NCBI GenBank assembly: GCA_014529385.2
Contig: CM043969.1
Location: 35,475,446 to 35,539,445, forward strand
Source of the DNA: Adiantum capillus-veneris
Taxonomy: Eukaryota; Streptophyta; Polypodiopsida; Polypodiales; Pteridaceae
Length of the DNA stretch: 64,000 nt
Direction: 5' to 3'
Made by a program: the position numbers and the translations under genes. The number at the start of each line of letters is the position of its first letter. The stretch's first letter is position 1. Below the pieces are notes generated by a model. That model had not been told where the DNA came from, searched no databases, and was given only the letters and a program-made list of their open reading frames with translations. Below, piece after piece: positions 1-11,700 of this stretch.

Positions 1-337
1 AGGTAAAAGCAACCATATGTTTTGGTCACCAACCCATTGAAATTAACGGGACATTTTATCTCATGTCCTACAAAAATCCCCACTCTTATTTATATGCAAT
101 CACCCATAAGAAATTGTTGTTTTGGGCAAAATGCACTGGTCCATCAACTTTGGAGGCTTGTAGTGACCAAGGCATGAGAAAAATTACAAGTTTCTCATTT
201 TTTCCATATGTAGTAGTTATTGAACTATAAGCTCATGAAAGGATTTTTCAAAATGAGTGGATCTACTATGGTTTTGGATTTTTTTCCCAAAACCCTGAAA
301 GGAAACTTTTATGTCCTGTTAGGTTACCATTCTAGTG
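1..337 (+). mobile_element. Right-end fragment of a CACTAG-ended TIR element
   Basis: This segment matches 22823-23158 almost base for base and ends in the same terminal sequence, GTTACCATTCTAGTG. It is therefore the right end of a second copy of the element at 21736-23158, cut by the window edge. The flank after the terminus (GTATGTG...) is not TTAA as at the complete copy, so this copy sits at a different kind of target or its flank has changed. It carries the 3' end of the same reading frame. Confidence 0.8.
3..230 (+). CDS. C-terminal part of unrecognised TIR-element protein (5' cut by window)
   Basis: An open frame runs from the window edge to a TAA and encodes the same roughly 75-residue tail as the ORF at 22675-23052. 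No stop interrupts either copy. Base differences include synonymous changes (CAA/CAG, CTC/CTT, GGC/GGG) and a few replacements (I/V, G/R, T/A, P/L, T/N, H/R). The tail has aromatic-rich stretches such as KKLLFWAKC and SFSFFPYVVV. I do not recognise the family. An accessory or transposase C-terminus is an inference from its place next to the element end. Confidence 0.5.
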   Translation, partial: VKATICFGHQPIEINGTFYLMSYKNPHSYLYAITHKKLLFWAKCTGPSTLEACSDQGMRKITSFSFFPYVVVIEL

Positions 338-1950
338 GTATGTGAGATGTTATCTATTGTTTAGGGAAGCTAGCAAGATATGTGTATAGCTCGCGGATGT
401 TTGTATACTTTTAATATAAAATTCACATATTGTTCTTCTATTTTTTCTACATGGATCATATCTAAGGAGTTCGATACATGTTAAACACCACAAACTAAAA
501 GGGAATGCATTGAGCTCCTTTGTTTGGCAAAGAAAGTGTTACCGATGTCCTTTTCTGATATCCAAGTCCATGTACTTATTTGTGTCATGGATGAGATAGA
601 GATTGCAAGTGTTCTTAGCACTGGCTATGGATGTTTTTAGTTGAAAGATATATGGGTGTTTTAAAGGGGCCTGTTTGACAAAGAGCACAACCAGAGGGTT
701 CAATGGATGAGGGATGGGTGCTTGGAGAGTGCATGTATTACCTTTCAAATTACCTTGAGCACGTTGACATAGCTGCTCCATGGAGATAGACAATGGAAGA
801 TACTCCTAAATTGTTAGATGAGGTGTTATGTGGCAAGGGCATTCCTCACAATATCATAGTTGGAGATGTTGTTTGAATTTCTATTATTCTTAATTACTTG
901 GAGTTTATGTACTCCATTTTGTACTTTTAGGTATCCACGTATAGTAACATGTGGACCTATGGACAACACCTTCGAGTCGACAAAATTGATCAACGACATG
1001 TTACTCAAAATTCTTACATTGTTTCATCTTTTAATCAGCAATGTGCAAGTTCAAGAGATACAAACCCTATTAATGAGGAGCTTGGCTGTGTGGGAACTAT
1101 ATTTTATATTTATGTTCTCAACTTCCATGTTTGCAAGAGGGTAATAAGATTTTGTATATATACACAAATATGGATGCTATTAACTTCCAAGTTTCTTCTA
1201 AGGAATTTTGAATATCTTAAGTTAAAACAGATTGTATTGAAGATCGATTGATGTTTTGTTGAGTACAAAGGGGCTAGAGCCACAATGAGACAAGAGACTT
1301 TTTTTTTTTGGTCAATTGAATCTTCAAGAACATTTTAGACAACACAAGAATCATATTTTCTGGCACATTGTGAGCATGCCTTCTTCTATAGCTCTTGAGA
1401 GTCTCTGAGTCCATTGAGGCAAGTCGTGCTTGTCAATCCTTGAGGATGTTGGATATTTGACACCACCAACTAAGATGGAGTCTTAGATGATGTAATTAAA
1501 GAGAAAGACACAACTTCTACACATTCCCATCTCCTAATAACATTAGCACATGATGACTACTCTAACAAAGAAGAGAGTGATAGTGATGCAATGGATGATG
1601 AAACAAGAGATCTAGCCTTAGAGCTAGACAATGAGCCTTTATGGGAGCCTAATCCATCCTTGATTGGTTTGTAATACACTTCTCTCTTGAAGAAAACTTG
1701 ACAATTGAAGAGCTTCAAGAAGCAATGAAGAGAACGGATTGATCATTAACCTCTTCTTGAGTTTGATTGAACCCTTAGGAATAGAGTACCACAAAAGAGA
1801 ATGAGCACTTTAATCCATTCAAAAGAATGACTACCCTAAACCTGAATCAATAAGAGCAAACTCACCTTTTTTTTTTTTAAATTGAATAGAAACTAGTACT
1901 ACATTTTATTTATTTTTTGTTCTCTCCTATTTTCTTCCTTTTTTGTATGC
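338..1950. other. No gene recognised
   Basis: AT-rich sequence with only short ORFs. The longest (860-1144, 949-1251) overlap in different frames and look like chance. A short acidic frame near 1531-1670 is not supported by any motif. I see no terminal repeats or coding domains here. Confidence 0.5.
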
Positions 1951-3545
1951 GACACCGGCCCTTGTGGTAGAGACTGGCGCACTGGCCTGCAGGCTCTTAG
2001 GCTTGGGGGTGAGCCCATATTGGCTCTATGTTTGGGAGGTGATCTTGATGTGCACCCATTACATGTCTAGGAGTGAGTTCCTCTTGCGGCATGCCATTTG
2101 TGCAAGATTTTTGTGGTTTGATAATCGTGAAAACAAGAGGAGAGAAATTTCAAATAAGGGGCGAAGCGTTAAATCCAAACATATCAGGGTGGGTTCCCAT
2201 AGTATGTCCCTATAGGTAAGACTTGAGTCTCATTTGCGATAGTCTCGTGTGATCACCACACTTGGAATCTACACCAATGGAGGCTTTGTCTATACACCCA
2301 TAATGGTGTGGGCTTGTTAGTATAGGATACCCGCTCTTGTGGTAGAGGCTAGACCATTGGTTACAAGCCTTGAGGCATGGGGGTGAGCCCATACTGGCTC
2401 TATGGTTGGGAAGTGAGCCTAATGTCCATGCATTACATGTATAGGAGTGAGTTTGGCTTGAAGCATGCCATGTGTGCAAGATTTTCCTAGTTTTATAACC
2501 ATGAATATTGTTGACGGCAAAAAATTCAACATAAGGGGAGAAGCTCTACATCCACACGCACAAGGATGGGTGCAAACATTATGTTTAGTCAATGTGTCCC
2601 TATAAGTAAGACTTGAGTCTCATTTTTTATTGTCTCGTGTGATCACCACACTTTGACTCTAGACCAATGTAGGCTCTGTCCGCACACCCATATTGGTGTG
2701 GGCTCATTAGTGGGACACCGGCTCTAACGAGGGAGGATAGCCCATTGGCTACAGGCCCTCAAGCTCTAGGGTAATCCCATATTGGCTTTATGGTTGGCAG
2801 GTGAGACTAATGTACGCCCTTTACGTGTCTAGGAGTGAGTTTTTCTTGTGGCATGCCATGTGTGCACGTTTTCCTGGTTTTATAACCGTGAATATTGTTG
2901 AGGGGACAACAATTCAAAATAAGAGGAGAAGCATTACTTCCTCAAACATCAGGATGGGTACCTACATTATGTCTGGTAAGTGTGTCCCTATAAGTAAAAC
3001 TTGAGTCTCATTTGGGATCGTCTTGTATGCCGACCACACTTGGACTCTACACCAATGGCGGCCTTGCCCCCACACCTATTCTCGTGTGGGATCATTGGTA
3101 TGGAAGACTGGCCCTTGCGATAAAGGCTAGCCCACTCGATGCAGGCTATTAGGCTTGGGGGTGAGCCCATATTGGCTCTATGTTTGGGAGGTGAGCTTGA
3201 TGTGCACCCATCACATGTCTAGGAGTGAGTTCCTCTTGTGGCATGCCATGTGTGCAAGATTTTTGTGGTTTGATAATCGTGAATATTGTTGAGGATAGAA
3301 ATTTCAAATAAGGGGAGAAGCATTATGACCCCATAAATCAGGGTGGGTGCATGTAGTATGTCCATTGAGTATGTCCCTATAGGTAACACTCAAGTCTCAT
3401 TTGCGATCGTCTCATGTGATCACCACACTTGGACTCTACACCAATAGAGGCTTTTCCAACACACCCATACTGGTGTGGGCTTGTTAGTATGGGACACCAA
3501 CTCTTGTGGTAGAGGCTAGCCTACTCTTTACAAGCCCTCAAGCTT
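1951..3545. repeat. Satellite-like tandem array, unit about 375-390 bp
   Basis: Related units begin near 1951, 2326, 2714, 3103 and 3493, so the spacing is about 375, 388, 389 and 390 bp. There are four full units plus a start of a fifth. Each begins with a GGGACACCGGCTC-like sequence followed by CTTGTGGTAGAGGCTAG. Each continues with GGGGGTGAGCCCATATTGG, GTCTAGGAGTGAGTT, GGCATGCCATGTGTGCA and TGTGATCACCACACTTGGA blocks. Units end with a short inverted repeat around CACACCCATATTGGTGTG. Units differ by scattered substitutions and small indels. Small ORFs inside follow the repeat and are not genes. Confidence 0.9.
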
Positions 3546-4397
3546 GTTTAGAGAGGAACATTATGAACCATACTGTCCCAAATGTCCTCACCATCAACTT
3601 GCAAAAGATATATTATATAAATATGACGTGTCTTGGTATATGGTAGCTTCAATTATTCATCAAAGCAAGGTTGATAAATATTTGAGTGGCTCCATCATCA
3701 ATTATAGGTCTGGCCTTATGTCCATTGATAAAGCCATGCATCTTGACAAGATCACATGGACCCATCATGCGCTTGCATATTGAATCTATCAATGGGTGCT
3801 AATAATATTACCCTTTGCTTTGAGACCACTTTCCCCTATGTGGGATTATCCCATTACCACATGTCACATTCATCCCACTCTTCTCCAAGTCCCTTCTCTC
3901 CCCACATAAAATTACCAGCTTGACCCCTTCTCAGGACAGACTTCTCAGGAGCATAGTGCACTACTCCGGCCACCACCAAATGTGACGCTGTAAAGCACAA
4001 CTCAAACCCCATTACTTTGGCTATCTCCAATAATTTAAAATCTCAAAATTTCTAATTTTAGATCATCAAGTTGGCCCAGTTGCCTTTGTCGCATGCATCT
4101 GCAACCACTTTCTAAGTGAAGACCACCCACTTCGGACTCACATAACTCATGATGTACAAGTCCGATTCACAAGCTATAGAGCACGGCTGAAAATACTTAT
4201 TGAAAACCATGTTTTGGGGACTAAAAAGCCCAAGACACTAGTACCCAAGCCTGGCAAAACCAAACCTTTGTACATGAACTTTTACATGGTCACTCCCAAG
4301 ACTCGAAGCACTATGTACACATATATACATGAGGCTAGTTAGCAAGATTTTTGGCATGATCTAGTGACTTTATGCTCATCCAAAAAATGCCTAAAAT
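3546..4397. other. Unassigned spacer between tandem array and fold-back
   Basis: A 79-codon ORF at 3544-3783 has no recognised motif and begins in the last array unit. The remainder is ordinary mixed sequence with no domain, terminal repeat or RNA gene visible. It may include the decayed 3' LTR of the minus-strand element T1, but I cannot mark its borders. Confidence 0.35.
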
Positions 4398-4826
4398 AGC
4401 ATTAGGAAAAAATTGGACTCACAAAAGGGCCTTGTAAGGAGTTTGACTTCCTCTCTCATGTCCAAAACAGGCGTGCGGTAAACTTTTTGCAAATCAAGTC
4501 TAAACTTGGTGGAGATTTGACAGTTAGAATCTACTCTTCATGCTCTTTCTATTGATATATAGTAGGCCACGAGATTCCTCATATTTTGAAAGATTCTATT
4601 TTTTATTCTCTAGATTCTAGGCGGAGTTGTCACATCACAAGAGAATTTTCAAAATATGAGGAGTCTCATGGCATGCTATATATCAATAGAAAGAGATTCT
4701 AACTGTTAAATCTACGCCAAATTTAGAATTGATTTGCAAAAAATTACCGCACGCCCAATTTGGACATGAGAGAGGAAGTCAAACTCCTTATAAGGCCCCT
4801 TTGTGAGTCCAAATTTTCCCTAATGC
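4398..4826. repeat. Long fold-back (inverted repeat), arms about 190 bp
   Basis: The left arm starts GCATTAGG at 4398 and the right arm ends CCTAATGC at 4826. Matching blocks in mirror order include TTGGACTCACAAA / TTTGTGAGTCCAA, AAGGAGTTTGACTTCCTC / GAGGAAGTCAAACTCCTT, TCTCATGTCC / GGACATGAGA, TTTCTATTGATATATAG / CTATATATCAATAGAAA and CTCATATTTTGAAA / TTTTCAAAATATGAG. The spacer between arms is only some tens of bases near 4600-4640. The arms differ at scattered positions. No transposase is present, so this is either a fold-back MITE or an inverted duplication. A transcript across it would form a long hairpin. Confidence 0.85.
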
Positions 4827-4979
4827 TTGCAAACCCCCCTAGTCTGCTTGATCATTCATGACATGCAAAGGTTTCTAGGGTGAACAACTGCTGTAGCTCA
4901 TTCCCAAAAATCTCATTCACATTTTCACATGTCTTCGCACTATCTTCCTCCATTGATAGCATCTCATCTGTTACAGTTG

Positions 4980-5829
4980 TCATCAAAAACGTGCTGGATA
5001 TTTCTTTAGTATATAACCATCAACACAGTATTTATGATGTGCACCATCCAAATCTTCCAACTGATATGTGCCATTGTCAAACTTGTTCAGAATAGTAAAG
5101 GACCTTCCCACTTGAGTTGAAACTTTTTTTGCAAAGTATTGTCCAACTTACTATTGTATTGGAACACAAGATCACCCTTTTCAATTCCCATGTTCTTCAA
5201 CATTCATTAGCTTTTTATCTGATATTTCTTTGACACTTCTTCATAGTAGCTCAAAACCAAAACTCTGTCCAATTGCAAACATTGTAAATCCAACAACCTT
5301 TTCTGCCAAGTATCTTTGTGTTGTTCATCTCCCAATGACAAAAAATTATGTCCAGGAATCTCCACTTCAATTGGCAATAATACTTCCTTGCCATAGACCA
5401 AGTGGTAAGGAGAAAAATCAGTGCTTGTTTTGATAGCAGTTCTATAGGCCCATAATGCACAAGGTAGCTTTGAATACCAAGTTTTCCCATGTGTCTAGGT
5501 CATCTTTGTCAAGATTTTCACCAACCCTCCGTGGAACCTTTCATTGAGACCATTGCATTGTGGATAATAAGGAGAACTGTATCGACACTGTATATTGAGA
5601 TTTTCGCATAAGAAATCAAGCAGTGCTCCTCTAAATCCGGGTACTCTATCAGAAGTAGTTCTAGTGGCACACCAAATTTTGCAACATATATGCTCATATA
5701 CAAAATTTCCCATTTCCTTACTAGTAATCTGTTTGACAGCTTTGGCTTCCGCCCAACGTGACAAATAATCCACTGTTGTCAACATGTAACCATTTCTTTT
5801 TCTAGCCATGGGAAAGGGTCCAATAGCAT
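4980..5829 (-). pseudogene. Old Tat/gypsy element T1: integrase core and C-terminus (5' half of gene lies at 15109-15550)
   Basis: Read on the minus strand this is the catalytic core and C-terminus of a Ty3/gypsy integrase. It has the DYLSRWAEAKAV block and the YSSPYYPQCNGLNERFHGG block with the core glutamate. A HLVYGKEVLLPIEVEIPG block follows, then a C-terminal module around LKWEGPFTIL near 5090. The frame is broken between 5490 and 5495 and again near 5200, so it is not functional. It is interrupted at 5829 by T2; the N-terminal part continues at 15109 with the frame kept if one target copy is counted. This fixes T1 as the older element. Confidence 0.9.
5825..5829. repeat. Target site duplication of T2, left copy (AGCAT)
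   Basis: AGCAT directly precedes the left LTR and is repeated at 15108-15112. The final A of the LTR (TG...CA) overlaps the first base of the right copy, so the duplication is 4 or 5 bp. Removing T2 and one copy restores an open integrase frame in T1. Confidence 0.9.
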
Positions 5830-6660
5830 TGATGGGGGCATTTCACAAGCCAAGCTCCCATACCCCTCTCCTCTCGTCCCCACCCCATGAAAACCCCCTC
5901 TTAGGGAGGGAGTGATAAAAGGCATTGGAAAAAGTAAGAAAAAAATAAAGTATGATTATGTAAATATATAAGAAAGGTAAAATAGGCCACCTCATGCCTG
6001 CGGGGTAGCCCATCCCCACCTTGCCTCCTTTTTCTTCACTGTTGCCCCGCCGTGTGTCCCTTTTCCTCTCCTCCACTCAAAAGGTCAACCCCCTCTCTCT
6101 TCCCCTTGTCCTTTCTCCTTTCTCTCTCCCCTCAAGCTACCCCACCTCTCACCAATAATGCATTATAACTCACCAATAATGCACCAACTCACATGCAACT
6201 TACCCTATCTTCCAAAATAGTATACCCCACCCCCTCTTTCTCTCTCCTATCATATCCCATGACCCAAATACCCCCCTCTCTCTCTAAAGGGCGCCATGTC
6301 TCTTGTCTTGTAGCTAAATAACCTCCCCCACACTCACACACACTCAGTTTCACTGAAAAAGGTGCCCACACACCCATCCCCACCCGGTGGTTACCTGATT
6401 TTTCTTGTGTTCACACATATCTGCACACAGATTCACCTCTGAACACACTCCCGTCTCTCCCCTCTTGTAATTACTTTATTCTCCATGTCACCTCTCACTT
6501 TTTTTCATCAACCCATCTCTCTCTCTTAGTCTCTCTCTCATGAGACTACTGTTCTGGCACATATACACGCAGCCAGACAAGTGGGGCCCACAATCGCATG
6601 GCCTATGTAGATAATGATTTCTTCATTTCTAAATTCTAGAATTTCTCCCCCCTCCTCCCC

Positions 6661-6668
6661 TATATAAA
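6661..6668 (+). promoter_or_regulatory. TATA box of T2 5' LTR
   Basis: TATATAAA follows a C-rich stretch and lies about 310 bp before the LTR polyadenylation signal. The same box is conserved in the 3' LTR at 14380-14387. Transcription would start about 25-35 bp downstream, in the CACACAAAAACACACAAC stretch. Confidence 0.75.
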
Positions 6669-6968
6669 GAGGGGTCACCATCACACAAAAACACACAACA
6701 TCACCAAAGAACACACTATGCATTGTGTGTGCCTACTGCACACACACACACCCACACCATCACCATCACCACAATCACCATGCTTGTCTTGAGCATGAAC
6801 TCTACACCCTTGGCTATGGAAGATGAAGGACAACTAAATGAAGGATGATGGCCATAATCCTCGTGCGAACCTTCGCCATCAACTCCCACCTATCCGCCAT
6901 GTGCTCTACCACTCTCTCCCTTCTCATTTCCCTACCCTATGCTCCCCATTTCATCGCCTAATTCTCTA

Positions 6969-6974
6969 AATAAA
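6969..6974 (+). terminator. Polyadenylation signal in T2 5' LTR
   Basis: AATAAA within CTCTAAATAAAGCTTGAG is conserved at the matching place in the 3' LTR (14688-14693). Its position after the TATA box marks the likely R region. Confidence 0.55.
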
Positions 6975-7140
6975 GCTTGAGATTTTGTGAGTATGTTTTC
7001 TTGCAATGTTTTTCCCATGTGAGGTGTGCGGAATGGCCACCTAGTCTTGTGTTTTGGAGTGAGCTTGTGTATGTGTGAAGGGTGTGCAGATTCGCCATCC
7101 TTTTGTGGTGCCTAAGTACTAAGCCGCTATACCCCCTCCC

Positions 7141-7143
<3 letters not shown>

Positions 7144-7206
<63 letters not shown>
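7144..7206. repeat. CT microsatellite in the 5' LTR
   Basis: An uninterrupted CT run of 63 bp. The homologous tract in the 3' LTR (14863-14895) is about 33 bp and has an A interruption. The two LTRs start identical at insertion, so the difference arose afterwards. Confidence 0.95.
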
Positions 7207-7209
<3 letters not shown>

Positions 7210-7421
7210 TGATCTCATTCCCTTTCCTCTTCATCATTACTCCCAAGCATCCATCTCTCTTGGATGAAAACTTTGTTATGGTGGTGTGTTGTTTGCGTCC
7301 TAGGTGCTGAAGCTAGGTGGTGCCCCCTGTTTGCTTTACCATGACAGGCTCGAGGCGCGCCATTCGGTCCCCGGTGTTTTAGAGGCCGTCGGGGTTCGGG
7401 GTTCCCTTTGCTCCCGTCATT

Positions 7422-7438
7422 TGGTGCCCCCACTGAGG
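7422..7438 (+). promoter_or_regulatory. Primer binding site of T2
   Basis: TGGTGCCCCCACTGAGG begins two bases after the 5' LTR end, where the tRNA primer pairs for minus-strand DNA synthesis. The leading TGG fits the tRNA CCA end. It is not the usual initiator-Met site. I cannot name the tRNA from memory. Confidence 0.7.
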
Positions 7439-8268
7439 ATCTTTTCATGAAGCCCTTCAGTTTACAAGACTGAAACCCCTAAACTATTGTGAATGGATGA
7501 ATGGCTAGCAGGATTTGCTAATTGGACGACAGAAGAAGAAGAGCTCCGAGCACAACTAGATGAACTCCGCATCTCCATCGAAGCTCGAGTACCAGGCGTA
7601 ACGATAATCGATTTGCAGTGGGAGAGTCAACCAACACGCCAAACCCAGTGGATATACATAGGCCAAGTGCCAAGAAGAAGAAGGAGAAGGTCGAAACCAT
7701 GTCCGCAACCTACAACCAACCCACAACAACAAAATGGAAGGAGCTCTACACAATAGAGAATCAACACTATTCTACTTTGAGAATCGGGTAACTCAAGTCA
7801 CCGAGGTAATTATCACAGTCAGTTTTCAAGTCGCACCTGATGCTGCAGCACAGATAACGAAAGCATTGGCTCACACTCTCACTAGAGAAACTAGGGATCT
7901 ACTGAGTTTGTTTCAGGAAAGAACACCACCCTCTCCCACAAGCTTGGACAGTGACTAAGCACCTCTAAGCTTCACATGAATCAGTACAACCTACCTCAAG
8001 ACAGATCACACATACCAACACGTGTACGCTCAATCAAGGTAATACTGGATTTGAAGGCTCACTACCAGCACGTCATTGACACCATGCTGGGTGGGGAGCA
8101 ATTTTTTGAGGTTCTGGCATCAGATCAACCATTTGTCTTACCTTTGGTACAAGGCAATGTACCGTTTGAAGTTTTAATCTATGTCCTAGTATAAGAGGGT
8201 ACACACGCCTCCTTGTAAGGAAGAAATTTTTTTTGCAAGTGTGTCTTTCTAGCTCTCTCTCAGTAATC
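7439..8268 (+). other. T2 leader region between PBS and gag
   Basis: Short overlapping ORFs occur here. One (7493-7756) encodes an acidic, coiled-coil-like start (TEEEELRAQLDELRISIEA) and then an arginine run. Others (7734-7958, 7976-8194) are in different frames. It could be a decayed N-terminal extension of gag or a small upstream ORF. No known domain is visible. Confidence 0.45.
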
Positions 8269-8778
8269 ATGGCAAGTGTAGCATTTCCAACATTTAAAGG
8301 AAAGAAGGGGGAGGATTTGGTAACAGACTTCCTAGATGACTTTGAAGTAGCATGTGTAGTGAGCAACAAAGATACGGATGAATCCCGGGTTAGAATCTTT
8401 AAGCATCTCATGAAGCTAGAAGCTAGATCATGGTACAATGCACTTCCACAAGCAACCAAGGATGACTGGGAACCCTTAAAAACCGCTTTTAAGAGGTGCT
8501 TTGGGGGAGGTACCACTTCAGAAAACTTGTGGGACAAGTTGAGAGACTTGAAGCAGGAGGGTCTTTTAGAATATGCCACCTATGAGTCCAAATTTGTGGA
8601 TTTGTGGGAACGGTGGGTTGAGTCAATGGCAAGGGGGGAAGCTGCACCCGATTTCCTAAAAAAAGATCGGTTCACGCATGGCTTATGGCCGCTTCTCAAG
8701 GAGAAGGTGAAAGGTAGATTCCCGGCTACGTATGAGTTAGCCGTTGAGATTGTTTGCCTTAAGGACAAGAAGCTATGA
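8269..8778 (+). CDS. gag: T2 Gag (capsid domain), ending in TGA in frame with pol
   Basis: This is a retrotransposon Gag capsid-type region that would assemble the cytoplasmic particle. I chose ATG 8269 because the MASVAFPTFKGKKGED start looks native; the open frame extends to 8233. Typical retrotrans_gag features are visible: FLDDFEVAC, KLEARSWYNALP, and WDKLRDLKQEGLLEYATYESKFVDLWERW (written here only as landmarks KLRDLKQ...ESKFVDLW). The frame ends with CTA TGA directly followed by ATG of the pol frame, with no shift. So gag and pol are one frame split by a single TGA. This is either a CGA-to-TGA decay mutation or a recoded stop; the first is simpler. Confidence 0.85.
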   Translation: MASVAFPTFKGKKGEDLVTDFLDDFEVACVVSNKDTDESRVRIFKHLMKLEARSWYNALPQATKDDWEPLKTAFKRCFGGGTTSENLWDKLRDLKQEGLLEYATYESKFVDLWERWVESMARGEAAPDFLKKDRFTHGLWPLLKEKVKGRFPATYELAVEIVCLKDKKL

Positions 8779-11700
8779 ATGAAAGCCAAGGAAACTGAAT
8801 CAACAGAAGCAGGAACATCGCGTCGACCAGCAACTACGACAACCACCATACCACCACCACCGGCTCTTGGGGTAAGAGATGACCAACAAGATATGTTGGC
8901 CCATATTACTGACCAACTGCAGAATTTGTCTGTCCACTTAATACAACAAGGGAGGAGTCAAGAAAGAGATCAAGACCCTGGAAGAGCACGACGACAAAAC
9001 AGGGAGTATCATTGCTACAACTGCGGAGAAGACGGTCACGGTATGTACTACTGTCCCAAACCACGACAAAACTATAATAGAGGAGGTAGGGGGAACCAAT
9101 TGTCACCCCCTAGAGAAAGAACACCCCCACCCCGAGCACCACCCCCACCAACACAAATTCTACGTCCACCCCAGACACCACTACAAGCATCCCTCCCACC
9201 TCTTCCACCAGCCCCACCACCTGATCGCCCTGTAAACATCATAAGGCTAAAAGAGAAAGGAAAAGATGTAGTAGTGGATCCACCCAGAGCAAAGGCGAGG
9301 GACAAGGGTAAGGAGAAGGTAACCTTTTTAGAACCACTTGAAGCCATGACTGTGAAAAGAGTTAGGAGGGAGAAAACAACACAATCAGATGATGAGAGAA
9401 GCATGAGAGGAGAAACTAGCAAGAGGCCATCCAAGCCACGACGGAAATTGGGCATCACCGACTTCCAGCTAGGGGAAAGTTCTAAGCCCTATGATCTAAC
9501 ATTGGATGTGGCAGAGCAAGGACCGAAGATTACATGGCCACAGCTGCTACATCTTGCACCAAAAGTAAGGCGACAATGGTCTAAAATGGTAAGTACAAGA
9601 CGCTCCAAAACAAAGGTAGCCGGAGAAATTTCGGGATGCAACATGAATGACATCCTTCCAATTGTCGACGTAAACATAAAAGGAAAGAGGGTTGGAAACA
9701 CTTACATTGATGGAGGTGCACAAATCTGTGTAATGAGCGAAGCTATGATGCTTCGATTAGGGCTCGAGGTTGACAGGCCTTCTCCATGCAAGGCAAATAT
9801 GGCAAACAATGCAAAAGTAAAGTGTGTGGGTGTGGTAAGTGCCGTGAAAATCAAATCTTTCAACACTGAGGTAGAGGTAGATGTTTTTGTAATGCCTACT
9901 AAGGGGGAGGGCTATCCACTAATTTTGGGAAGGCCATGGTTGATGGCCATGAAGGCAAAACAGGACTGGGGTACTGGCCTTCTACGCATGACCGGTAAGA
10001 AAGGGGAGACAATCTACTACGACATGAGGATTGGCAAGCAGAAGCAAATGAATCTGGAAACATCGGCAGATGAAACCACTAGCGAATCTTCCAGTTCTGA
10101 GGAGGAGACCACATCCACCGAAGAAAGTGACAGTTCCATTGATGTGATGGGTATCATTATGAAGGATCCACAAAGGGTAAGCACAACTGGTGATCCATCA
10201 CCAAAAGGGAAACCCAATGAAGAGGAGAGAAAATCACCTGGCCTAGGAGGAAGTAGGTTGAAGGGTATGTTGTCAACGGAATTAACAATTGAGGAGAAAG
10301 ATAGTTTTTTGCAAATGTTGATGTTATTTCCTAACCTGTTCATTGACAACTATGAAAGAATCATAGGCATTACAGTGGTGGAACATCATATTAAGCTGAA
10401 GGAAGGGGTAAAACCAGTTGTGCAAAAGCTACGACGACTGTGGGTCATACAAGAAAAGGCACTCTTGGCTGAGGTAAGGAAACTGCTGGAGGTGGGATTC
10501 ATCTATCTTGTAGAAAACTCAGAATGGGTGTCACCTGTAGTGGTGACGCCTAAAAAGAATGGTAAGTGGAGGGTCTGTGTTGACTACAAACCACTAAATG
10601 CAGCTACAAAGAGAGACCACTTTCCTCTCCCTTTCTTGGATGAAATTCTGAATGAAGTAGCGGGTTTTGAATGCTATACCGTCTGTGATGGTTATTCTGG
10701 ATACTTTCAAATATGCATAGCCTTGGAAGATCATCTAAAAACCACTTTTATCACGCCATGGGGTTGTTTTGCATACAGGGTTATGCCATTTGGTCTCACA
10801 AATGCACCTGCCACATTCCAAAGATATGTCACATATGTTTTTCAACCGTTCTTTGGAACATCCATAAGAGTGTTCATTGATGATTTTTGTATATATAGCT
10901 CCCGTATTTCACATTTAGAAAAGGTAACTGAAGGTTTGGCCAGGTTGCAGAGCCTAGGTGGGCAATTAAATGTGGATAAATGCCACATTGGGGAGAGTAA
11001 AGTCATTCAACTAGGCCATGAAATTTCAGCAAAAAGTATCAACGCCGACGCAAGTAAGGTGTCCGCACTCATTGCCCTACCTTCACCAACGACCGCACGT
11101 CAACTGGTCTCTTTTCTACAGAAGGTGAGGTACTTAAGTAGATTCATACATCTACTATCACAACTTGTTCTACCACTGCAACAACTCACTCAAAGATCAA
11201 CTTTCACTTGGGACGAGGAAAGCGAACATCACTACAACAAGGTAAAGGAGGTCTTAGCCACTCTGCCAACTATCTCACCACCTAAGTGGGATGAAAAATT
11301 CTATGTCACCTCAAGTGTTAATGATGACTCATTGGGGGCTATGCTACTCCAAAAGGATACGACGACATCTTTCATGAGGCCAATCTACTTCTCTAGTCGA
11401 ATGATGACAGCAGGAGAGAAAGGTTTCACCCATGTGGAACACTTAGTCCTAGCTCTTAGATTTGCAACTACAAAGTTTAGGTCATATTTGCTGGCTAAGC
11501 AATTTGTGATTCTAACCACGGATGAAATATTTCCCTATGTTGTACAACACATGGATGTGTCTGCTAGAATTACTAAATGGCTAGTTCGTCTGCAAGAGTT
11601 TGACTACACGGTACAGGTAGAAAGCATGACAAGGGCAATTTTGGGGGGACTCATGACCTACCAAGTCTTTGAAAGGAAGAAGAAGCAATCTAAAGAAGTA

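Larger units (their letters stand above)
5830..7419 (+). mobile_element. 5' LTR of Tat-lineage retrotransposon T2
   Basis: This 1590-bp direct repeat matches 13549-15108, begins TGATGGGGGC and ends GCTCCCGTCA. It contains a TATA box (6661-6668) and an AATAAA (6969-6974) in the order expected for U3-R-U5. By eye there are about nine differences from the 3' LTR in the first 240 bp and fewer per length afterwards. The 30-bp difference in length is explained by a CT microsatellite that is longer here. It drives transcription of the plus-strand element. Confidence 0.95.

Noticed and set aside
3544-3783. 79-codon ORF after the tandem array
   Set aside because: No motif and it begins inside a repeat unit; cannot be supported as a gene.
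8073-8579. 168-codon minus-strand ORF
   Set aside because: Antisense shadow of T2 gag, which has clear capsid motifs on the plus strand.
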